Source: JBCCQH01 sp039024435 (lineage in GTDB: Bacteria > Bacteroidota > Bacteroidia > J057 > JADKCL01). Taken from it: DNA of 64,000 bases. Location of the stretch: NCBI GenBank assembly GCA_039024435.1, contig JBCCQH010000018.1:1-64000 (forward strand), in the 5' to 3' direction. The translations under genes were made by a program, and so were the position numbers. Shown here piece by piece: positions 9,526 to 18,677 of the stretch (position 1 is its first letter; each line of letters starts with the position of its first letter). The notes under the pieces were generated by a model. The model had not been told where the DNA came from and ran no database searches. It saw nothing but the letters and a program-made list of their open reading frames with translations.

Positions 9526-9622
9526 CGGTGAATAAGCAGTGATCTTCTACGGGGTGAGTGGCTTGAACTCTAATTAACTATCCCAGAAAATTTCCCCGAG
9601 AAAGAGTGCGGCTTATTCACCG
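9526..9622. repeat. 12-bp inverted repeat flanking 73 bases in an intergenic region
   Basis: CGGTGAATAAGC (9526-9537) recurs as GCTTATTCACCG (9611-9622). No coding frame lies between them. It may be an RNA fold or the remnant ends of a small element. Confidence 0.5.
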
Positions 9623-9677
9623 CAGCCTCCTCAATCATTGCGGTAATAATCAGAGGGCAGTCATCGCACCGGGCCAG

Positions 9678-11258
9678 ATGGTTGTAGGAGCCAAAGGCAA
9701 AATTTACTTTCTTTACTTCATTAACCGGTTGAATTCCATACTGCGTGGCCCTTTCTGGTTTGCCCTTGCGGTGACCTTGCTGATCGCCCTGCGGTTTTTG
9801 CACTTTGGGGAAGACATCGACGGACCCCACAGTTGGCGACAATGCGACACCGCCAACTATGCGTACGCGTTTTATACCGAGGGCATTGACCTGCTGCATC
9901 CCCAGGTGTGCTGGATGGGCGGCCACAAAGTCACCATCCTGGAATTTCCTCTGCCCGAAGCCATCGTCGCTTTTTTCTATTGGATATTTGGGCCCTCCCA
10001 TATCGTTGCCCGCGTCATCTTTTTCTTGTTCTTTCTCGGGGCCGCCCGCTACTTCTTCCTCGCTTTGCGCCTGGTAGTTGCGCCGGATCTGGCTCGGCTA
10101 GCCACTCTGATTTACCTTTCCCTGCCCCTGGGAATCTTCTATTCCCGCGCTGTCCACGTTGACTTTTCCGCCGTATTTTGCGCGCATTGGATGTTTTTTC
10201 TGTTTCTCCGGGGCATCAAAAACCGCGACGCCCGGGACATGCTGCTGGGCAGTCTGGTCGCCACCCTGGGGTTGCTCATCAAGGCCCCCTACCTGTTCTA
10301 CTTTGCATTGCCCTTGCTCGCCTGGGTGATCCACCAGCAAAAATGGGACTTCATCCTGCGGTTTGTGCCGGTTCTACTTGTCCCGGTAGCTGCTTTTGTA
10401 CTTTGGCGAATGCACACTACCGCGGTCAATGTCACCGCGCCCGACTGGGATTTCATCCCCGGCTACCACAAGTTTGTCGACATGAGTGGCTGGTACTTCG
10501 GCGTCTGGGAGCAGCGCCAAATGCCGGAGCTGTGGCAAGTGCTCCACGACCGTTTTTTTTATGAGGTGACCGGGAATTGGGGCTACTTTCTCCTCCTACC
10601 GGGCCTTTTGCTGAATGGGCGGCAACTTGGGCACAACCTTATGCGGCTCTGGGCCTTGGGCACCGGGCTGTACCTCCTGATCTTCTTTTCCCTCAACGTC
10701 ATCCACAATTACTACCAAATTCCGTTGCTGGCTCCGGCCGCCTTTTTCATTGCCGTGCCGATCTGGCACGTCTTGCGTTGGGAGCGCGGCGGCCCCTGGC
10801 GGGCCTTTCCTTTCCTGGCGTTTTTGCTGATGGCCGCCTTGATCGGCAACAACGTGCGCCTGACCGAAGGGATTGGCCTTAGCGAGGCGGAAAAACCCCA
10901 TTTTGGCCAGTACTTTCTACTGGGTGAGCCGCCGATTGCCGCCGGCAAGGTCATCCGCGCCGAAACCCCCGAAGATGCGCTGATTGTCGCTTCTTACGGG
11001 GGACTGGACTGCCGGGCGCCGTTGGTGCTGTACCGGGGCCGGCGCAATGGATGGTCGATCCCCAAACAAGACCTGAGCGCCGATCTGCTCAAACGCTTAC
11101 AGGAAGTGGGGGCGGAATACCTGGTGATCATCCGCAATCCCGACCTCCCCAAGGACGTCCAGGACTACCTCGAGCCGGTTCAGTTTGGGGACCACACCTT
11201 CGGTTCAAAGAACTGGAAATTACAGATTTACCACCTCACCGCCGGTGAGGATAACTGA
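9678..11258 (+). CDS. GT39/ArnT-like membrane glycosyltransferase
   Basis: About 526 residues with roughly a dozen membrane helices. Near the N-terminus, after the first helix, is GPHSWRQCDTA, the W-R-x-x-D type loop of polyprenyl-phosphate sugar transferases of the GT39/PMT/ArnT superfamily, followed by LHPQVCWMGGHKVT in the first external loop. The C-terminal ~130 residues are a soluble domain. Such enzymes move a sugar from a polyprenyl phosphate donor to lipid A, glycans or proteins on the outer face of the inner membrane; the acceptor cannot be told. A GTG at 9606 extends the frame, but the ATG at 9678 just before the first helix region is preferred. Confidence 0.75.
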   Translation: MVVGAKGKIYFLYFINRLNSILRGPFWFALAVTLLIALRFLHFGEDIDGPHSWRQCDTANYAYAFYTEGIDLLHPQVCWMGGHKVTILEFPLPEAIVAFFYWIFGPSHIVARVIFFLFFLGAARYFFLALRLVVAPDLARLATLIYLSLPLGIFYSRAVHVDFSAVFCAHWMFFLFLRGIKNRDARDMLLGSLVATLGLLIKAPYLFYFALPLLAWVIHQQKWDFILRFVPVLLVPVAAFVLWRMHTTAVNVTAPDWDFIPGYHKFVDMSGWYFGVWEQRQMPELWQVLHDRFFYEVTGNWGYFLLLPGLLLNGRQLGHNLMRLWALGTGLYLLIFFSLNVIHNYYQIPLLAPAAFFIAVPIWHVLRWERGGPWRAFPFLAFLLMAALIGNNVRLTEGIGLSEAEKPHFGQYFLLGEPPIAAGKVIRAETPEDALIVASYGGLDCRAPLVLYRGRRNGWSIPKQDLSADLLKRLQEVGAEYLVIIRNPDLPKDVQDYLEPVQFGDHTFGSKNWKLQIYHLTAGEDN

Positions 11259-11272
11259 GCTTCGCCGGGCAG

Positions 11273-12637
11273 CTACCAGGTGAGCCGTTGCAAGGTCTGG
11301 GCCAGCCCCAATGCGGATACCTTCTTCCACTTGACGTTCTGAATGCGCTTGCGCGACGCCCGCAAGCGCTGAATCGAAGTGTATGCCTGGCCGTCGACGA
11401 CCTTGAACAGGGCGATGATCACTTCCCGCCCCTGGTCCACCCGGCTAAACTCCACGATGTCCCCGACAAATTTGCCCCGCAACAGGGAACGACGCTGTCC
11501 CGAGAGCAAAAAGGCACGAAAATCCACCACCGGCTGGACCTCCACACTCACAGTGATGGGTTCGGGAATCACAATCGGCCGGTCAACATTGCCGAAACCG
11601 ATCCTCAACGAAGTGACGTAGCCGCGGCGGAACCGGGCCCGGGGAATTTTTGCCCCTTCGTACTTGGGTGCCTTGAAGCGCACGCGTTGGGGGCGGGGGG
11701 AGCCATCCGACACGGCATACTTAGGCGCCAAATTGGTTTCTCCGCCGCCAAAAATATCGCGAAACTGGGGCGAATCCAGCAGCGAAAGACTTTGATCAGC
11801 CGACAGGTTCTGCAAATAAGATTCCCCTTCCGGAGAGATCCAATCCAGATTTCCGCGGCGGTCCCGTACCCCCACGTACAGGTAAAAGGGGCTGCCTACC
11901 AAGACTTTTTGCCGGGGTTTTTCCTGAGCGTGAAAAACGCGCGCTTGGTTATCCGGCTGCATAGCGACGGGGGCACCGTCGACGGTGGCCGAGAAAAACA
12001 TCGATCCGGCGGTCGTCAGCACTTCCTCACCGGCCATCGTCGGGAGGTTTCCCGCGATCAATTCTCCCGGGGACTTGAATTCCCGGACTTTGACGTCGAT
12101 CTGGGCATCTTCCTTTTTGACGATAAAGGTGCCCCGGGGAATGTAAATGCGGCTGCCACTGTTCAGCAAAAGCTCCGCATCTTGCTCGGCGTCGATCTGA
12201 AACTCCTGCGCGGGAGGCGCGGCTGCCACCAGGGCGGAATCAGCCTTGTTTTGTAAGACAAACTCCGGGATCAGCTTCACCGGGGAAACATCTGGCAGGA
12301 CCACGGAGTAACTGACCTGAATCGAACCGGTACGGGAATCATCGACCGAAAGGGTATACCGCTCTTTGACGAGCGCGTGGGGCACCGAATTCCGCACCAA
12401 TTTGCGCACCGCCGCGTAGCGTTCTCCGGCCAGCGGCGAACCGATGCTACCGTCAATTTCTACTGCAACCTCGTACCGACTGGATTGGTAGCGCGACATC
12501 GCTTGCACGGCCTGGCGGGAGGTGAGATCGGGTTCGGACTGGCCTTCGGCAAAGGTGACGTGGCGGACAATCCGGGTTTGCGCGGGTACCAGTACCGGTA
12601 CCAGGCACAACAATAGAAAGAAGAATATGGGTTTCAT
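11273..12637 (-). CDS. Secreted or envelope protein of unknown function, 454 residues
   Basis: The N-terminus (MKPIFFFLLLCLVPVLVPAQ) is a signal peptide with an AQ cleavage site. After it comes a VTFAEGQSEPDL segment and a region resembling an OmpA-like first half (SRYEVAVEIDGSIGSPLAGERY), then from about residue 145 a ZU5-like stretch (LNSGSRIYIPRGTFIVK, then DVKVREFKSPGELIAGNLPT) seen in other Bacteroidota surface proteins. The C-terminal half is beta-rich and ends with a basic segment. It converges with the glycosyltransferase gene only 14 bases away. No enzymatic motif is visible; an envelope role is inferred. Confidence 0.7.
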   Translation of the reverse strand: MKPIFFFLLLCLVPVLVPAQTRIVRHVTFAEGQSEPDLTSRQAVQAMSRYQSSRYEVAVEIDGSIGSPLAGERYAAVRKLVRNSVPHALVKERYTLSVDDSRTGSIQVSYSVVLPDVSPVKLIPEFVLQNKADSALVAAAPPAQEFQIDAEQDAELLLNSGSRIYIPRGTFIVKKEDAQIDVKVREFKSPGELIAGNLPTMAGEEVLTTAGSMFFSATVDGAPVAMQPDNQARVFHAQEKPRQKVLVGSPFYLYVGVRDRRGNLDWISPEGESYLQNLSADQSLSLLDSPQFRDIFGGGETNLAPKYAVSDGSPRPQRVRFKAPKYEGAKIPRARFRRGYVTSLRIGFGNVDRPIVIPEPITVSVEVQPVVDFRAFLLSGQRRSLLRGKFVGDIVEFSRVDQGREVIIALFKVVDGQAYTSIQRLRASRKRIQNVKWKKVSALGLAQTLQRLTW

Positions 12638-12744
12638 AAGTACAGTTTACGCCATACCGAAAGAAGCCGATTCTTCGTTTCGAAAAAAATGCAAATCCCG
12701 GTAGGGTCCACCGATTCTTGCCCCCCCAATGGTAAGGGCACACC

Positions 12745-14925
12745 TCAGTTCCCGACCTCGCCCTTGAGGTTAAGCGTCTGGTAGTTGCCGTCCTGGATGC
12801 TGATCAGCAAATTGCCGAAGCGCTTGATCGCCATACCCGCCTGGCCCGCGGCCGGCAACAAGGAAGGTGGCGGATCGGGAAAATTTTGATTGAAAATGCT
12901 TCCAATGAACTGAACGGCTACGTCGACATTGACGAACAATACGCCAACCTGCCCATCTTGGCCGTAGCCGCCACCATCGCCCCCGACCACCGTCGGCGTC
13001 ACAGTTATAGTAAAGCCGGGGATAGAAATGGCGATGGGTTGGTTGAGGTTGCCCCCGGCGCCACCTTGCCCGGAGACACCTCCGGTACCGTTCTGACCGG
13101 AGGCATAGAGAATCGGAATGAGGGAAGTCCCTCCGGTTCCCAGGGCAGCTCCGCCCCCACCCCCGGCCCCAAAGGACAAGGTGCCCAGACCGGGGATGCT
13201 CAAGACTTGTAAGGCGACCGACCCACCGCCACCGCCACCGCTGAAGATGTACCCGCCAGCGTTGTCAATATTGGTGCGGGCCGACAGATGAATCGCATCA
13301 CCGCCATCAGTTCCGGGATCACCGAAGGTACCAAAGCTTCCGCCCGCGCCTCCATCTCCACCTTGGGCCAGAATAGCGCCTTGATTGCGGAGACCAACCT
13401 GTGAATTCGCGGCGAGATTGCCGGTATTCAGCGCAGGATTGCCGGTGGACGAACTGCTGACCTCCACCCCTTGCGGCACGGTCAGCACCACACAGATGGG
13501 AACAGCCGTGGGCAAACCATTGGCGGCCTGCAGGTCGTAGTCCTGGACATTTCCCGTCAGGGTAACTTCAAAACAGGAATCAATCGTCACCGCAAACGAT
13601 TGAATTTTGATTCGGTCCCCACAGATCGCTTGAATGGCCACCGGATACACGCCGGGTTCGGCAAATACATCCGCCTCTACCGTCAACCGCGAGGTTCCCG
13701 AAGAAAATATCGAGTAATTGGACAGCGTCGCGGTGGCGCCAGCAGGGAGATTGTGCAGCAGGAACAGGGAAATTCCTTGGGGCGTCCCGCCCGTCTGGTT
13801 GAGAATTACATCTGTCCCGGTCGTATCGCTCGTCGTCCGATTGATCACCCCAGCGGTATCGGTAATTGCAATGTCAAACAGGCAGTCGTCGCAGCCTTCC
13901 TGGAAAGTGGTCACCCAGCAGTCACCGTTGAAGTACTGCAAAGTGCTGTCCGTCCGATTGAAGATGACGAGTCCCATTGCCGGATTGTTGATGGAATCGC
14001 GCTCTTCGGTGGTCAAGCGAGGCGGCAAAAATCCCCGGTCGTCGGCGGTCAGATCGAGAATTGCGCTGGGATCGGCCGCTTGCGCCCCTACCGCTACGCT
14101 CCCGGTATCGCGGTAGATATCCGCTCCCGAAACCGTCCAGACCGTGTTGATCACCGTATCGTTGACGATGGCGATCCCATTCCCGGCAAACAGCAATTGG
14201 CCGCCAGAAAGCGTCTGCGGTTCCCAGGCATTCGTCGTTTGGTTGTAGACCAGAAGTTCCCCGGCTTGGGGTGCCTGGCTGGAAACGGGAACATTTTGCA
14301 GGCCAACCACGGTCAGATTTTGTACGCCGACCGCATCGCCCGTGTGGGGAGCATGCTCAAAAGTCGTGCCCACCAAGACCAATCCCGGACCGGCGCTGTA
14401 GGTAGTGTTTTCATCATCGGCGGGCACCCAATTGGTTCCATTCCATTTGATCACTTGCCCAGTTTGCAGCCCGGTCAGATCCACGTCAGTAAGGTCCCCG
14501 AGCCCCAGCGTGACGTTGCCTACTTTCTCGGCAAAAAGGGCGTAGGGCACGGAAAGCAGCTCCGAACTGCCCATCAAAAAGTAATTGGTCCCCCCGCTCG
14601 GATCCAATTCCACTTGCATCCACTGGTCCGCGTCCGTCCAGGTCACCGTGGAAAAAGTGCCGGTGACCGGGAGGCCACGTCCCACTTGCAAGGTAAAGAG
14701 GCCGAACTGGTTGGTCGTCACCGCGTGGGTTTCGGAGTATTCTACCGGCCCGAAAGCGGAGCCTTCCAGGATATTGATCTTAATCCCAATTGACTGGTTG
14801 GCGATGAGGTTACCGGAGGCATCGCGTGCCACCGCTTGGTAATTGATGGCCTGAGGAACTGCCTGCCCCATCAGGGAGGCAATTCCGAGTAGCAAGCAGG
14901 CCGCAAGCAGAAATAGTTTTCTCAT
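12745..14925 (-). CDS. Large secreted protein with glycine-rich region, 726 residues
   Basis: The signal peptide MRKLFLLAACLLLGIASLMGQ fixes the ATG at 14925. It is followed by AINYQAVARDASGNL, a very common Bacteroidota N-terminal module of surface proteins, and a VTWTDADQWMQVELDPSGG strand region typical of tail-fibre-like proteins. The middle has beta-sandwich-like repeats; residues ~500-680 are extremely glycine-rich (GGGGGG runs) like self-associating adhesins or low-complexity surface sheets. No T9SS sorting domain is seen at its own C-terminus. The gene starts one base after the stop of the upstream T9SS protein, so the two are cotranscribed and probably work together. Confidence 0.72.
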   Translation of the reverse strand: MRKLFLLAACLLLGIASLMGQAVPQAINYQAVARDASGNLIANQSIGIKINILEGSAFGPVEYSETHAVTTNQFGLFTLQVGRGLPVTGTFSTVTWTDADQWMQVELDPSGGTNYFLMGSSELLSVPYALFAEKVGNVTLGLGDLTDVDLTGLQTGQVIKWNGTNWVPADDENTTYSAGPGLVLVGTTFEHAPHTGDAVGVQNLTVVGLQNVPVSSQAPQAGELLVYNQTTNAWEPQTLSGGQLLFAGNGIAIVNDTVINTVWTVSGADIYRDTGSVAVGAQAADPSAILDLTADDRGFLPPRLTTEERDSINNPAMGLVIFNRTDSTLQYFNGDCWVTTFQEGCDDCLFDIAITDTAGVINRTTSDTTGTDVILNQTGGTPQGISLFLLHNLPAGATATLSNYSIFSSGTSRLTVEADVFAEPGVYPVAIQAICGDRIKIQSFAVTIDSCFEVTLTGNVQDYDLQAANGLPTAVPICVVLTVPQGVEVSSSSTGNPALNTGNLAANSQVGLRNQGAILAQGGDGGAGGSFGTFGDPGTDGGDAIHLSARTNIDNAGGYIFSGGGGGGSVALQVLSIPGLGTLSFGAGGGGGAALGTGGTSLIPILYASGQNGTGGVSGQGGAGGNLNQPIAISIPGFTITVTPTVVGGDGGGYGQDGQVGVLFVNVDVAVQFIGSIFNQNFPDPPPSLLPAAGQAGMAIKRFGNLLISIQDGNYQTLNLKGEVGN

Positions 14926-14926
14926 G

Positions 14927-15451
14927 TCAGAAGCGAATGACATTGATCTTGTAATTGCGATGGTGATCGATCCGACCGTTGTTGGAGCGGTAATGCACTT
15001 CCAAGAAGTACAAGCCCTGGGCGAGTCCCCGCACGTCAAAATAATCCTCGGTCAGTCCCGCGCCGTAGCGGTCCCGGTAGGTAGGCAAGACCGGCACGCC
15101 GTTCATGTTGACCAAGCGCATCTCCACCTGCCCGGGCTGGCGCAGCCGGTAACGGAAATGCAAATCGGCAGAAGCAGGATTGGGAAAAACAACAAATTCG
15201 TAAAACAAGTCCTCCTCCTCGACGCCCACCAAATTGATTTCCGGCTGCTGAAAGCCCTGCGTGAGAAAATTGCCCTGATTTTGGAAGGTTTCCACCAGCG
15301 TCAGTTCGGCTACAGTGAAAGAGAGCGAAGCGTTTGCCGACGTGTTCACATAGTAATCGCCGGCAGCAGCAATCACCCAAGGGGAAAGCGATTGTCCCCA
15401 AGCGGAGGTCACCGGGAACAAAAAGAGCAAAACGGCAATCACGGTTTTCAT
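14927..15451 (-). CDS. Small T9SS sorting-domain protein
   Basis: A 174-residue protein with signal peptide MKTVIAVLLFLFPVTSAWGQ, a short middle region (VNTSANASLSFTVAELTLVETF), and a T9SS type A sorting domain (FVVFPNPASADLHFRY ... GLAQGLYFLEVHYRS). The start at 15451 is set by the signal peptide. It is the first gene of a two-gene unit with the glycine-rich protein downstream, with a single base between them. Proteins of this size and make-up often precede long QAVARDASGN proteins in Bacteroidota. Role unknown; surface export is inferred. Confidence 0.75.
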   Translation of the reverse strand: MKTVIAVLLFLFPVTSAWGQSLSPWVIAAAGDYYVNTSANASLSFTVAELTLVETFQNQGNFLTQGFQQPEINLVGVEEEDLFYEFVVFPNPASADLHFRYRLRQPGQVEMRLVNMNGVPVLPTYRDRYGAGLTEDYFDVRGLAQGLYFLEVHYRSNNGRIDHHRNYKINVIRF

Positions 15452-15688
15452 AAGTTGATCGATCAGGCGCTCACTATCCCACAAAAACCCAATTTCTGCG
15501 AGATATTTCGCCAGGGCAAATTTAGCCAAAAAAGGTGGTTGGAAAAAATAATGCGCGCATTCATTCTTATCTCGAAATTTTTTATTTTCGTATTCCATGC
15601 TTCAGCAAATATTCTTTTTCCAAAGGAAACATCGGTCCTATGCTGCAAGCATACAGCCAACGCTCGACACCAAAATCACCACCACCGC

Positions 15689-17428
15689 ATGACACATTAC
15701 GAAGTCGGAACCGGACTTGCTGAGATCACTGCTTTCAAAAAAGACATCGGAATGATGGGTTACGGGATGCACTGGAACACGGTGACCGATATCGAGACGC
15801 CCCTGCTGGCCCGGGCTTTCCTCTTTCGCAGTCCAGACCGCGATCAGGCGGTCGGCATCGTGATATGCGACATGTGCTTCGTGAGCCAGGCGGTCAAATC
15901 CGGAGTCATGAAAAAACTGCGGCGCAAGCATCCGGAAATCGCCTTGACCGAGGCCAGTCTGATGCTCCTCGCCCAGCATACCCACAGCGGCCCGGGCGGC
16001 TACAACCACTACGGGCTGTACAACATTTCGGTGCCCGGCTTCGTCCCGGAAGTCTACCAGCAAATCGTCGCCGGGATCACTGAGGCCATTCGCCAGGCCT
16101 GGAACCACTTCCAGCCCGCCAAACTTCGCTTTTCCAAGGGAGAATTTGCCCCCAACCCCGAGATTGCTTCGAACCGCTCCATGAAAGCCTATCTGCGCAA
16201 CCCCGAGGCCCAGGGCGCCAACCCCAAGCGTCCGGAAATGGCGGTAGACCGAACCATGCGGTTGCTGCGCATGGACCGGCCCGACGGAACCCCGATTGGG
16301 GCGATCAACTGGCTGGGCGTACACACGACCTCCGTCCACAATGACAACCACAGCATTTGCTGGGACAACAAGGGCTACGCCGCCGACTATCTCGAACGGG
16401 AACTCCGCGAAAAATCGGGCAATGCCGACTTTTTGGGAGCTTTTGCTCAGGGAGCCGCCGGGGATGTCACGCCCAATTACCAGTACGACAAAAAGAAAAA
16501 GTGGACCCGGGGCCGCTACGCCGATGATTTTGCGAGTGCCCGGCACAATGGACGGCTTCAATACGAAGTGGCTCGGGAAATCCACCAAAACGCCGCGGCC
16601 GAACCTCCCGTCGCCGGCAACCTGGATTCGGGCCTCCTCCACGTCAATTTCTCCGATGTCCTCTGCGATCCCGTCTTCACCAATGGAGTCGAAAATGCAC
16701 GTACCGCAGCCGCTTGCCACGGCGTCGCCTTCTTTGCCGGCACCCAGGAAGGCCCGGGCATGGTCCCGGTCATCGTGCATGCCGCCCGCTTCATGGCCTG
16801 GTGGGTCAAGCAATACGAAAAGTTCACCGTCCTGTTTCAGGCCCGCCACCAGCGCCGGCGCCTGCGCCACAAATACGCCGCCCACGGCAAAAAGGTCATT
16901 CTGATCGAAGCCGGTGAACGCCGTGTCCTCGGCACAGCCTGGGTCAAAGGGCTGGTGGTTCCCGGATTTGCCGATCCTACGATCCGCTATTTCAAGCGGC
17001 TCCATCCCCGGGGCTGGGACGAGGACAAACCCTGGGTACCCCACGTTTTGCCGCTGCAAATTGTAACCCTCGGTAGCCTCGCGATCGTTGGGCTTCCGGC
17101 GGAGGCCACCACGATTGCCGGGCAGCGCCTGCGCCAGGTCGTCGAAAAAGAACTCGCCGCCCACGGAATCCACGAGGTGATCATTGCTCCCTACGCAAAT
17201 GCCTACTGCGGCTACCTCACCACCCGCGAGGAATACGACGTTCAGGCTTACGAAGGCGGCCACACGGTTTTCGGTCAGTGGACGCTGGCCGCTTTCCAAA
17301 CCAAACTGCGGTCCCTCGCCCGCGAAATGGCGAAGCTCCGCGATGCCCGCCAGCTCACCGACGAGGTGCGTCCCCCCGAATTTTCCGAGGAAGAACTCCG
17401 CCGCCGGACCTACCATCCTTCTCTATGA
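15689..17428 (+). CDS. Neutral/alkaline ceramidase family protein
   Basis: A 579-residue protein that starts VGTGLAEITAFKKDIGMMGYG, the N-terminal signature of neutral/alkaline non-lysosomal ceramidases, and has the conserved AQHTHSGPGG motif at residues 95-103 (His97 and His99 are zinc-ligand candidates). The HTTSVHNDNHSICWDNKGYA and FAQGAAGDVTPN segments also fit the family. These enzymes cleave the N-acyl bond of ceramide. It is shorter than secreted family members and lacks a signal peptide with this start; an in-frame ATG at 15551 would add a hydrophobic but poor leader. Its stop overlaps the start of the next gene (ATGA), so the two are translationally coupled. Confidence 0.8.
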   Translation: MTHYEVGTGLAEITAFKKDIGMMGYGMHWNTVTDIETPLLARAFLFRSPDRDQAVGIVICDMCFVSQAVKSGVMKKLRRKHPEIALTEASLMLLAQHTHSGPGGYNHYGLYNISVPGFVPEVYQQIVAGITEAIRQAWNHFQPAKLRFSKGEFAPNPEIASNRSMKAYLRNPEAQGANPKRPEMAVDRTMRLLRMDRPDGTPIGAINWLGVHTTSVHNDNHSICWDNKGYAADYLERELREKSGNADFLGAFAQGAAGDVTPNYQYDKKKKWTRGRYADDFASARHNGRLQYEVAREIHQNAAAEPPVAGNLDSGLLHVNFSDVLCDPVFTNGVENARTAAACHGVAFFAGTQEGPGMVPVIVHAARFMAWWVKQYEKFTVLFQARHQRRRLRHKYAAHGKKVILIEAGERRVLGTAWVKGLVVPGFADPTIRYFKRLHPRGWDEDKPWVPHVLPLQIVTLGSLAIVGLPAEATTIAGQRLRQVVEKELAAHGIHEVIIAPYANAYCGYLTTREEYDVQAYEGGHTVFGQWTLAAFQTKLRSLAREMAKLRDARQLTDEVRPPEFSEEELRRRTYHPSL

Positions 17429-18645
17429 GCCGCAATCCCTCGCTTCCCACCTACGCGCACTACAAGGCGACCTTTGCGGGACGGCCAATGCCGTTTGCCT
17501 ACGTAAATCTGGATCTCCTGGACGAAAACATCCGCCAAATCCTGGCGCGGGCCGGCGGAAAGAAAATCCGGATCGCGTCAAAATCGGTGCGTTGCCGCAG
17601 GATTTTGTCGCACCTACTCGAGGCGTCACCCGAAATCCAGGGGCTTATGTGCTTTACCAGCACGGAAGCAGTTTGGCTGAGCCAGCAGGGATTCGATGAT
17701 TTGCTCATCGCCTACCCCACTTGGCACCCAGAGCATCTGAGTGCAGTCCTGCGCGAGACCGCCCGGGGCAAACAGATCATCCTGATGGTGGATTCGGTGG
17801 AGCACGTGCGTCAGATCCAGGCGGTTGCGGAAACATTCGCGGAGCGGGGCACCCCAGTCCACCAGCCGGTCTGCCTTGATCTGGACATGTCCACGAAACT
17901 GCCCGGCGTACACTTCGGGGTGTTTCGGTCCCCAGTGCGCGGCGCAGATGCGGCCCTGCAAGTGTTTTCCGCGATCAAATCGGCTTCCCATTTGGAATTG
18001 AGTTCCCTGATGGGCTACGAAGCACAAATTGCCGGGGTGGGCGACCAAATGCCAGGGCAAGCGCTCAAAAATTCGGCAGTGCGTTTTCTCAAAAAGCGCT
18101 CGGTGCGGCAGTTGGCGCGGCGCCGGGGTGCGGTGGTCCGAGAACTGGAAAAAGCCGGGGCGCAACTCGCGATTGTGAATGGCGGCGGCACGGGCAGCAT
18201 GGAAACCACGCGGAGGGAAGCTTGGGTCACCGAAATCACGGTCGGCTCGGGCTTCTACAATTCTCACTTGTTTGATTACTACTCGAATTTTCGGCATCTC
18301 CCGGCGGCAGGCTTCGCGATTGAAATCGTACGGCAACCGCAGCCGGGCATCTACACCTGTCACGGTGGCGGCTACGTGGCCAGTGGATCGGTGGGAAAAG
18401 AGCGCTTGCCGGTGCTGCATCTGCCAGAAGGTGCCCGTTTTCACCCCAATGAAGCCGCCGGGGAGGTGCAAACCCCAGTGCTTTACCGCGGAAATCAAGT
18501 CCTCAGGCACGGCGATCCGGTGTTCTTGCGCCACAGCAAAGCCGGGGAATTGTGCGAACGTTTCAACCAACTGCTGCTCGTGCGGGACGGCGCGGTGATT
18601 GAGGAGGTTCCCACTTACCGGGGCGAAGGCCAGTGTTTCTTGTGA
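17425..18645 (+). CDS. PLP-dependent alanine-racemase-fold enzyme (D-threonine aldolase/amino acid deaminase type)
   Basis: A 406-residue protein. Residue Lys53 in IRIASKSVRC is the expected PLP lysine of the alanine racemase N-terminal barrel; LCLDLDMSTKLPG-type and GGGTGSMETTRREAWVTEITVGSGFY segments match the DSD1/D-threonine aldolase-like group. A C-terminal domain with CHGGGYVASGSVGKERLPV likely binds a metal. Family members act on D-hydroxyamino acids or deaminate amino acids; the substrate here is unknown. The ATG overlaps the ceramidase stop, which hints that the substrate might come from sphingolipid breakdown, but this is only inference. Confidence 0.75.
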   Translation: MSRNPSLPTYAHYKATFAGRPMPFAYVNLDLLDENIRQILARAGGKKIRIASKSVRCRRILSHLLEASPEIQGLMCFTSTEAVWLSQQGFDDLLIAYPTWHPEHLSAVLRETARGKQIILMVDSVEHVRQIQAVAETFAERGTPVHQPVCLDLDMSTKLPGVHFGVFRSPVRGADAALQVFSAIKSASHLELSSLMGYEAQIAGVGDQMPGQALKNSAVRFLKKRSVRQLARRRGAVVRELEKAGAQLAIVNGGGTGSMETTRREAWVTEITVGSGFYNSHLFDYYSNFRHLPAAGFAIEIVRQPQPGIYTCHGGGYVASGSVGKERLPVLHLPEGARFHPNEAAGEVQTPVLYRGNQVLRHGDPVFLRHSKAGELCERFNQLLLVRDGAVIEEVPTYRGEGQCFL

Positions 18646-18677
18646 TTGGACGCCGTTCTTCCGGGTAAATGAAAGAA

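Noticed and set aside
14924..15688. Upstream extension of the ceramidase frame
   Set aside because: It overlaps the divergent T9SS gene antisense and adds no domain; the family N-terminus begins at 15689.
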